A DNA stretch of 44,433 nt from Symbiodinium natans (lineage: Eukaryota; Sar; Dinophyceae; Suessiales; Symbiodiniaceae), in assembly GCA_905221605.1 (NCBI GenBank), contig CAJNDS010000003.1, forward strand, positions 1,089,676-1,134,108, written 5' to 3'. Below the pieces are notes generated by a model. The model saw nothing but the letters and a program-made list of their open reading frames with translations, was not told where the DNA came from and searched no databases. Of the stretch, positions 38,001 to 44,433 are shown piece after piece (position 1 is the first letter of the stretch; each line of letters starts with the position of its first letter). The position numbers and the translations under genes were made by a program.

Positions 38001-39573
38001 CGTTTCGCAATCAGTGACATCACCATACCAGGCTCTGCTAGAACGATGTAGCCCAACTGTAGCCCACCAGGCACGAGCATATCTTGAACTTCGCGCAAGT
38101 ACTGCCGGAGCTGTCGCTTTTTTGTCCCCAAGGAGATCCCTCCCACAAAGTTACCGGCTCCGGCCCCGGAAATGTTTAGACTTTTTCAGCATCTACGAAC
38201 CTACCGTGTTTAACTCAGTTTGTCCTCGGCAACTACGAAGGTGGTTGCAGATGTGTACAGGCAATCATTTGATAGCTTACTTGCCAGAGCCATTGATGGC
38301 TAGTCACCTCCACATTAGGGCAGCGCAGTTGGCCAGCAGGTGCACCCCGCCTTGGCGATTCATATTACAATATGACAACATGATGACTACACAGACTACA
38401 CTGTGACTACACAGACTACACATGCTTTCCTTTAGCCACTGTCCGGAAGTCGTTGGCAAGTGCTGACTGTGCTGCGTGCAGCAGTTTGACATCAGGTGCC
38501 AGTGTGCTGGAAGCACTTCGCTTCGTTAGTTCTTCCGTACGGCACACCACGTGCAGAGCTGACTGATTGACGATAACAGAAAGTTGAGCATGCATATACA
38601 GCCTGTTCTTGCATGACTCTGAGCTCGCACGTGCAGCGACATGCCTTCGGGGCCAAGCCTGACAAGTTGAAGAAGCTGCCCGAAAGACAACGCGCATGTG
38701 GGAAAATGACGTTTGGCGAAGCCGTCGAATGAACGTGGGGTCGATCGGTGACTGGACATCAACTGCACAGTATAGCTTTCGCGTGCATCGGTTCATGCAC
38801 AGCCCCATGTACCTATGTGCAACTATGTTTTTCAGTGTTTCGCTGGATCAACGCTCACTGCCCCAGGCGTGTCGAACTGACGACATCTGATGTGCATAGA
38901 AACGAAAAGGAGTCGAGTCTGTGCAGGCTACGCGACGTATCGGTCGCAGCAGCTTCACTAGCTGAAGATTTTCGACTGCTAAATACTGCAGCAATCAACG
39001 AATCAGCTGTGGGATCAACTCTCGCTTTTTTGTGGCCTCATTCTGAGAAGCACGCATCTGAGCACTTACGCATCACTATGCCTCAGCATTCTCACGAAAG
39101 TTTGTACGTTGATAAGAGCAGACAAGCCGAGAGTAGAGCGAAAATGGGCAAAGTAGATTCACTGATTCGTAGGTCGAAAGAAGCCGAAGCGTCGTGCACT
39201 CAATTCAGCTCCACAGCCTACATGGCGGAGACGGTTCAGACGTCTTCATGAAGAGCAAGCTTAAAGCTTGCGAGTCTTCAAGGCACAACAAAACAAGTGC
39301 TTGTGCGCAGTGACATCTGCACAAACCCCTAGTGCCTCAACAACCTTGCAACTTGCAGCGTCTCAGCACCCTGCAGCGCCTGTGCTTTGAGGTTCCACGT
39401 GTTGATCTCTTCTTCATTCCTTGCTATTCTTAGTCGGTTTGGCTTGCAGTATCCAATGCGGTTGAAGCTAGCACGCCGCTACTTGTAGTCTGGTCTTCTG
39501 AAGATAGAGTCATCCGGAGTCATCCGCTTGCTTCACCCTGTCATACACGTAAGGTGCATCTCGATTGCTTGCC
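32031..39573. other. Long stretch without a recognised gene
   Basis: ORFs of 60-190 codons occur on both strands, often antisense to each other (for example 36628-37110 plus against 36904-37476 minus). A few fragments look protein-like, such as the end of the frame at about 35310-35395 (ALARDLVEVLSAVGSKAREF) and LRRPLAAALLELTQLVSKL near 33900-33960, but none has a family match or a supported exon chain. A 17-bp direct repeat lies at 38385-38421. Confidence 0.35.
38385..38421. repeat. 17-bp direct repeat
   Basis: The unit gactacacagactacac occurs at 38385-38401 and 38405-38421, separated by tgt. Each unit is itself two near copies of gactacaca. No function is evident. Confidence 0.85.
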
Positions 39574-40223
39574 ATGAATGGCGTGGCCTTTCTGACGCCA
39601 GTGACGCCAGTGGGCGGCAGTGTTACCTTGCGGGGCCATGCACTGAAGGCTACTGCGGCATGTGGCCCTGCCAGGTTTCAATATCCGTCAAGCCACCACA
39701 TGAGGAGTTGGTCATGGCATGACGGTCGCTGCTGGCATCATGGCCATCGCTCGCTGCAGCTGTCCTACGTCAAAGGCAAAGAAGCTCAAGGCTTCGGTGC
39801 CGCGAGCGGCGCTCGTGGAGAGTCCAACGAGTCCAACGAACACGGCGGAGATTATCTACTACGAGTTTGACAAGATCGGTGCGTCTGCAATACTCAAGTA
39901 CTCAAGGCTGCCCGACTCGCAGTTGAAGACGCTTCCACGATCGTAGGCCTGAGATGCCGAAGGCAAAGCTCGAAGCGTTGCTCTGCGAAAAGTCGGTGCA
40001 GACTATGCTGGTTATGGTGTCGCGCCGGCCTTCTCGCATGAGATGGGTGTGGCATTTAAGGCATGACCTTGGCCTCTTGGCGGCTCTGAAGAGGCTGAAG
40101 TACTTCTGGAACTTGCCTCAGCGCCAGCTTGTCATCCTCTTAGCGTCTATGGCAAGAGAGTTTGAGGGTCCCAGTGGAGCTGCACACCTTGAGGCTTTCC
40201 AGCAGGAGCTTACTGAGACATAG
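39574..40223 (+). pseudogene. N-terminal leader and extension of the fusion gene, frameshifted
   Basis: The leader begins at ATG 39574 and is rich in Thr, Val, Gly and Ala with few acidic residues. The reading then moves to the frame from about 39719 (AGIMAIARCSCPTSKAKKLK ... EIIYYEFDKIGASA), to another after 39899 (LKAARLAVEDASTIVGL), to a third after 39953 (ALRKVGADYAGYGVAPAFSH) and to a fourth after 40060 (LGLLAALKRLKYFWNLPQRQ ... EFEGPSGAAHLEAFQQELTE), ending at TAG 40221-40223. The same frame continues past the stop into the cyclase. I do not recognise a separate domain here. Confidence 0.65.
39891..39906 (+). repeat. 8-bp tandem duplication that breaks the fusion gene frame
   Basis: The unit tactcaag is present twice head to tail at 39891-39898 and 39899-39906. 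The frame before it (…IGASAILK) and the frame after it (LKAARLAVEDAST…) would be continuous with one copy. This is a true duplication in the sequence given, not a single-base homopolymer slip. Confidence 0.8.
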
Positions 40224-40226
40224 CAC

Positions 40227-41467
40227 TTGCAGGCTGTGAGGAAGATGGTGAGCGAGCTTCCTTCCAATATCAGGACACCTTATGACGAAAACGCCGCCCA
40301 CCGGCTGGAGTTGGCAGGTCCCCACGCAGTCTATCCCACCTCACTCTACCGGCAGAGCGATGCTTTAACTTTGGCAACGAAAAATGCCTCCACAATTGAG
40401 GCTGTGATGGGCACCACACTCACCACGACCATCAAGATCGCACGCAATGTGCTGGATCCTTCCAACCAGCTCCTGTCGAGCGTGTATTGCCCTTGGGACG
40501 CTGCATCGCTGTTGTTGACGACAAGGTGGACAAGCTTTTCGGAGCTGAGCTTTGCAAATACTTCGAGGCCCATCAAACAGAGTTCAAGAAGCTTGTGTAC
40601 AGAGGCAACGAGGTGGACAAGAACATCCGCGATGTCGAGAGGATCCTTGTCGACATGAAAGAGTTGGGCCAGGGGCGGCACGAGCCATTGCTGGTTGTGG
40701 GAGGTGGTGTTATTGCAGACATTGCTGGCTTTGCGGCTGCGCTCTACTCTAGGAACACGCCGTACGTGATGCTGTGCACATCGATTGTGAGTGGCATCGA
40801 TGCTGGCCCATCTCCGCGTGTCTGCTGCAACGGCTTTGACTACAAGAACCGTTATGATGCATACCACCCTCCGGTTCTAACAATAACTGACCGCGGTTTC
40901 TGGAAGACGCTGCACCCGGGTTGGTTGCGCCACGGTGTCGCGGAGATCATCAAGATGGGGGTGATGAAGGACATCTCACTTTTTGAGCTCATGGAGAAGT
41001 GGGGTGAGAAGTGCATTAGGACCAACTTCGATGCATTGGGTGATTCTGTGCACGATCCCGGTTGCAAGACGTGTGCGACATCATCATAGCGAAAGCCATG
41101 GAGGGCTATGTCCGTTCTGAATATGGTAACCTTTGGGAGACGCACCAGTGCCGACCTCACGCTTCATGGACAAGCTGTTGGCACATGCATGGGTTTTGGA
41201 GCTTACCTCGCTTACAAGGTCGGCTTCATCAATGAAGCTGAAATGGTGCGCATCCTGAAGGTAATCTCGGACTGCGAGCTTTCCCTCTATGGGCAACGTG
41301 GAAATCTCAGGTTGCGATGATTGAGAAGAGGGGTGGCAACTTGTGCGCTCCCATCCCTCTCTCGCTTGGCCAAGCAGGCTACTTGAACGAGATTTCCGAA
41401 AACGGGAGTCGAGGAGCACTGCATTGATGTAGGCTTGGAGGACCCACAAGCCAAGAAGATGGCCCAA
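40227..41467 (+). pseudogene. DDGS-like sugar-phosphate cyclase domain, interrupted
   Basis: The strongest stretch is 40487-41065. Its NAD-binding glycine motif is LLVVGGGVIADIAGF, followed by ALYSRNTPYVMLCTSIVSG and the diagnostic IDAGPSPRVCCNGFDYKN, then YHPPVLTITDR and GWLRHGVAEIIKMGVMKD (Glu and Lys of the active site). The IDAGPSPR and CC signature separates DDGS/EEVS-type cyclases from true dehydroquinate synthase. After a frameshift near 41066 the reading is VCDIIIAKAMEGYV...YGNLWETHQCRPH, then jumps to LHGQAVGTCMGFGAYL; the intervening GHTWSP-type segment, which carries a metal-ligand His in the family, is absent. The tail (AMIEKRGGNLCAPIP, then GVEEHCIDVGLEDP) lacks another segment near 41404. 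Confidence 0.88.
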
Positions 41468-41490
41468 GAGGTGCCAGAGCCGGGCCAGAG

Positions 41491-42294
41491 CGCTTCGTTG
41501 TAACCCCCACAGACCTCGTTGCCAACAAGCTTGCAGCGGCTACAGCCAGCACTGATCAGGCGACTCAGGAAAAGATTGTGGAGATTGCCAACATCGTCGA
41601 CGGCATTGATTCCATGGTGACCAAGTACAGCCAGCAGCCAGCAGCCATCTGACGCCCTGAAGAAGATCGGCATCGAGACCGCCAAGACGAATCCGATGTG
41701 GGCTGAATTGGAGCAAAAGGGCGAGACCAGCAGACTGATGGAGGCGGAGATGATTTCAGGGCAGGCTGAAGGACAGCTCTTGCAACTGCTGGTCCAGTTT
41801 GGCAGTGTCAAGCAGGCGCTGATATTGGCACCTTTACTGGCTACTCCTCGCTAGCTTTGGCTGAGACCCTCCCTGAGGATGGCCGGGTGGTAACCCTGGA
41901 GCGCGAGGCGCAAGCTGCAGAGATGGCTTCACGTAATTGGTCCGGTTCGCCCCACGCAAAGAAGATCGAGTCTCGCATAGGCGGAGCCAAAGACTTGCTT
42001 CAAGATCTCGCCAGTGAGAATGAGGGCTTCGATCTCATCTTTCTTGATGTGGACAAGCCAGGCTATTTCCCCTTGTACCAGATGCTCACGGACACCGGTC
42101 TTTTGAAGGTTGGCGGTCTGCTGGTAGTTGACAACACCATGTATAAGGGTGAGGAGCTTTCCAGCGAGAAGCTCAGCACCCATGGCGAGGGAGCACAGGC
42201 TCTGAACGAGGGACTGCTGTCAGATGACCGAGTCCGCCAGGTCATGCTGCCTTTGCGCGATGGCGTGACCCTGGTACACCGCCTGCGTTGCTAA
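41491..42294 (+). pseudogene. O-methyltransferase domain of the fusion, C-terminal part open
   Basis: A class I SAM-dependent O-methyltransferase resembling the caffeoyl-CoA type (Methyltransf_3). The reading starts near FVVTPTDLVANKLAAATAS, shifts frame at about 41647 in a CAGCAGC repeat, runs through IGIETAKTNPMWAELEQKG and shifts again at about 41818. From 41821 it is open to the TAA/stop at 42292-42294: SAM motif I DIGTFTGYSSLALAE, then VVTLEREAQAAEMASRNW, FDLIFLDVDKPGYFPLYQ (metal or catalytic Asp), LLVVDNTMYKG and a C-terminus LPLRDGVTLVHRLRC. In the family this domain methylates the cyclase product. Confidence 0.88.
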
Positions 42295-42769
42295 GGCAGC
42301 AAAAAGGGCTTTCCCTGCAGATCTGTTCTTGGATCCCGGACGGGCAGCAGGGAGCTCCAGATGTGAGAGCCCGTCGGCCGGAATACCTCAATACACCCCC
42401 GATTTTCGAACTTGTCGATCTCTGACCGTGGTTTAGTATGGGTGGTGCTTGATCCAGCAGTCAGAAACGCCGGTGTCAGTGCGTAGAACTGTTTTGGTCA
42501 AACAGGGCCCATTCACCCAGCATGCTAACCTACTGATATAGCAGGCGTCGGGTTGCACCACGAAATTTGTGAGGCCTTGTTTCCGCCTCGTAAGTGCGAT
42601 TCCTCGCTAAGACATGGCCCTACTCTTTAGGAGGCAGGGTCCACACATCCACGGGCTCTTTAGAAGATCTTGTTCATGCAAGGAATACTCGACAAATCTG
42701 TGGGGGGAAATACGGTGCTGCTTGCATCGCACCTGAAATCGGGAAGCCCGTTTGGCGCCTCAAGCATAG
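42295..42769. other. Spacer between the broken fusion gene and the next ORF
   Basis: About 475 bases with no recognisable gene. There is no long A tract after the methyltransferase stop, so the expected poly(A) scar of a processed retrocopy is not visible. Confidence 0.5.
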
Positions 42770-43351
42770 ATGTCGCTTGCCGCCGTGACTGCCGTGACTG
42801 CAAGCATGGCCGACGTCGCTGCAGATGTTGCAGTCGCCAGCCAGAGTCCTCAGGACGACTGGCCTTTGTCCCAGACTGAGGCCGAGCATCTGAGGGAGGT
42901 CGGGGCCATGTACAAAAGTGTTGGCCTCAGCGATGCACGGTTTCAGGTCGTGCAGCACCGTGGCGTGCTCTACAACTCCTACAAAGCTGCCACCCCCGTG
43001 GCTCACGTTGACTTGCGAATGCGGGATGATTGTGCCGTCGGCTTCTTCGGCAACGAGGCCAGAAGCCTCACCGTGGCGCTTCGCAACTACAAGCTCACGC
43101 ATGTGGTTGACCGGCCCGCCGAACTGCACAGCGCCGCAGCGTTGACAGTGAACGAGTTCCATCACTTTGCACACAAGCTTGGGATGACGATGCAGCCAAG
43201 CGATGAGCTCGGAACCGAGCTATTGCAGCGTGTAGAACTCGTTGACGCCTTCGTCATGCATTGCAAGCACAGCATGCGAAACTACAAGACTTTCATGTCG
43301 ACAATGACGAAAGTGCAGAAACGGCTGACGCAGATGTTGAGTCTAGGATGA
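42770..43351 (+). CDS. Hypothetical protein, 193 residues, intact
   Basis: An uninterrupted ATG-to-TGA frame in the right-hand part of the window. The N-terminus (MSLAAVTAVTASMADVAADV) is Ala/Val-rich; a second Met at residue 13 could also start. The middle has RGVLYNSYKAATPVAHVDLR and RNYKLTHVVDRPAELHSAAA; the C-terminus is helical and basic with several Met (YKTFMSTMTKVQKRLTQML). I do not recognise a family. The antisense strand is open for 166 codons, but the + strand composition is more protein-like. It starts 476 bases after the fusion gene on the same strand and is intact, in contrast to it. It may be a single exon of a larger gene; a frame open after 43390 (VQKIHLELQRQSAELLFAQK) could be a further exon. 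Confidence 0.55.
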   Translation: MSLAAVTAVTASMADVAADVAVASQSPQDDWPLSQTEAEHLREVGAMYKSVGLSDARFQVVQHRGVLYNSYKAATPVAHVDLRMRDDCAVGFFGNEARSLTVALRNYKLTHVVDRPAELHSAAALTVNEFHHFAHKLGMTMQPSDELGTELLQRVELVDAFVMHCKHSMRNYKTFMSTMTKVQKRLTQMLSLG

Positions 43352-43699
43352 TCTTAAGAGAGCGTTTTTGCTACTGATTGCCTTGAGTCCAAAAGTGCAG
43401 AAGATACACTTGGAGCTGCAGAGACAAAGCGCTGAGCTGCTCTTCGCCCAAAAAGCCCCCAACCAACGCCCTCCCTCCTCCGACCCCATTTGCCACCAGA
43501 CTGCCTCAAGGAAGATGTGGCCAGCTTTGAAGGTGCAGCAGAAGACTCAAGAAAGGATCCGGTCGGTCAAGGTGGCTTCGATTGGATTCAAAGGGTTGAC
43601 ACTTTGGGGGCTCTGTTGTGCTTTGGGGTTTGGGGGGCAGTGTTCTGAGGGCCAATGGATCGAAGGAAGTTTGAGGCGTTGGGCGGTTTCCGGTTTCGA

Positions 43700-43860
43700 G
43701 GCGTTGGTGTTGGTGAGTGCGTGCGCGTGCGCGTGTGCGTGCGCGCGCGTGTGCGTGCGCGCGCGTGTGCTCCTGTGCGCGTTCGCGCGTTCGGGCGTGT
43801 GCGCGCGGCTCGTGCGTGCGGGCACGTGCGCGCGTGCGCGTGCGCGTGCGCGCGTGGGTG
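43700..43860. repeat. GTGCGC-rich alternating purine-pyrimidine tract
   Basis: Alternating GT and GC dinucleotides (gcgtgcgcgtgcgcgtgtgc and similar) for about 140 bases. Such alternation favours left-handed (Z) DNA. It leads directly into the GGTGTG array. Confidence 0.85.
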
Positions 43861-44068
43861 TGGGTGTGGGAGTGAGTCCCGGTGTCGGTGTGGGTGTGGG
43901 TGTGGGTCCCGGTGTGGGTGTGGGTGTGGGTGTGGGTGTGAGTCCCGGTGTGGGTGTGGGTGTGGGTGTGGGTGTGGGTGTGGGTGTGGGTGTGGGTGTG
44001 GGTGTGGGTGTGGGTGTGGGTGTGGGTCCCGGTGTGGGTGTGGGTGTAGGTTGGGGTGTGGGTGTGGG
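43856..44068. repeat. (GGTGTG)n minisatellite with periodic GTCCC interruptions
   Basis: Hexamer GGTGTG repeats, interrupted four times by a GTCCCGGTGT-type variant near 43877, 43907, 43942 and 44026. It generates an artificial Gly-Cys-rich ORF (43655-44077). Confidence 0.9.
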
Positions 44069-44188
44069 TGTAGGTAGGTGTAGGTGTAGGTGTAGGTGTA
44101 GGTGTAGGTGTAGGTGTAGGTGTAGGTGTAGGTGTAGGTGTAGGTGTAGGTGTAGGTGTAGGTGTAGGTGTAGGTGTAGGTGTAGGTG
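44069..44188. repeat. (GGTGTA)n hexamer array
   Basis: About 19 near-perfect copies of GGTGTA. It differs from the previous hexamer by one base, so the two arrays look like successive expansions of related units. It is not a known telomere repeat. Confidence 0.92.
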
Positions 44189-44200
44189 TGTGTGTGGGTG

Positions 44201-44433
44201 TGTGTGTGCTTGTGTGTGTGCTTGTGTGTGTGCTTGTGTGTGTGCTTGTGTGTGTGCTTGTGTGTGTGCTTGTGTGTGTGTGTGTGTGCTTGTGTGTGTG
44301 CTTGTGTGTGTGCTTGTGTGTGTGCTTGTGTGTGTGCTTGTGTGTGTGCTTGTGTGTGTGCTTGTGTGTGTGCTTGTGTGTGTGCTTGTGTGTGTGCTTG
44401 TGTGTGTGCTTGTGTGTGTGCTTGTGTGTGTGT
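44201..44433. repeat. Decamer TGTGTGTGCT array running off the window edge
   Basis: About 23 copies of the ten-base unit, with one longer TG run near 44272-44288. There are no spacers, so this is a tandem repeat and not a CRISPR array. It continues to the last base of the window. Confidence 0.95.

Larger units (their letters stand above)
39574..42294 (+). pseudogene. Broken fusion of desmethyl-4-deoxygadusol synthase-like cyclase and O-methyltransferase
   Basis: The intact family fuses a sugar-phosphate cyclase of the dehydroquinate-synthase superfamily (DDGS type, acting on sedoheptulose 7-phosphate) to an O-methyltransferase; the product is 4-deoxygadusol, precursor of mycosporine-like sunscreens. 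The reading starts at ATG 39574 with a transit-peptide-like leader (MNGVAFLTPVTPVGG) and a second hydrophobic part (TVAAGIMAIA), suggesting plastid import. The cyclase core follows (40.3-41.5 kb), then the methyltransferase (41.5-42.29 kb). The frame is interrupted near 39710, 39898, 39952, 40060, 40486, 41066, 41160, 41300-41317, 41405, 41480, 41647 and 41818, with an in-frame TAG at 40221-40223. At least two internal segments are missing. There are no introns, unlike the esterase in this window. Either a recent pseudogene or a poorly polished assembly of a working gene; no restored sequence is proposed. Confidence 0.88.

Noticed and set aside
43655-44077. Gly-Cys-rich ORF of 140 codons
   Set aside because: It is a reading of the GGTGTG minisatellite.
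44069-44188. Telomere array
   Set aside because: GGTGTA does not match the TTTAGGG-type repeat expected for dinoflagellates, and the array passes into other GT repeats.
44201-44433. CRISPR-like regular repeat
   Set aside because: The units are contiguous ten-base repeats without unique spacers.

Overview
This window looks like nuclear DNA of a dinoflagellate, most likely a Symbiodiniaceae-type alga; the assignment is inferred. The main evidence is gene architecture. One carboxylesterase gene can be rebuilt exon by exon (about 17 exons, 2.85-9.0 kb, + strand). Nearly all of its introns start with GC or GA instead of GT, and every one ends in AG followed by an exon G. That splice code is known from dinoflagellate nuclear genomes. 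A second strong clue is a fused sugar-phosphate cyclase (desmethyl-4-deoxygadusol synthase type, DDGS) plus O-methyltransferase, an arrangement known from dinoflagellates and some cnidarians and used to make mycosporine-like sunscreens. Coding density is very low and simple repeats are abundant. No tRNA, rRNA, CRISPR array or prokaryotic operon was seen.

Layout. 1-2.85 kb: no gene recognised. 2.85-9.0 kb: secreted type B carboxylesterase with signal peptide, oxyanion-hole HGG, GESAG nucleophile, DEG acid and SHASE histidine; intron 11 carries a large GGT/GTC microsatellite. 9.4-11.1 kb: isolated exon-like pieces of unknown genes. 11.2-21.5 kb: mostly empty, with two TA-rich repeats and a TC repeat. 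21.5-25.5 kb: scattered exon-like pieces, including two in-phase coiled-coil micro-exons. 25.5-29.9 kb: no gene; a ~550-bp almost pure TAC repeat. 29.9-32.0 kb: small phase-0 exons encoding Ala/Lys/Glu-rich, LEA-like helix. 32-39.5 kb: no convincing gene. 39.57-42.29 kb: an intronless, broken DDGS-O-methyltransferase fusion with a plastid-leader-like N-terminus, many frameshifts, in-frame stops and internal deletions. 42.77-43.35 kb: an intact 193-residue ORF of unknown function. 43.7-44.4 kb: a long GT-rich minisatellite that runs off the right edge.

The two strong genes do not form an obvious pathway. The esterase is a secretory enzyme; the cyclase-methyltransferase belongs to mycosporine biosynthesis. 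The most noteworthy points are (i) the decayed sunscreen fusion gene, in which part of the metal-binding region is deleted while most surrounding residues stay conserved, and (ii) direct duplications of 7-10 bp across several esterase introns, as expected if the introns arrived as introner-like insertions. Sequencing or assembly error is the main alternative for the broken fusion gene and should be excluded first.
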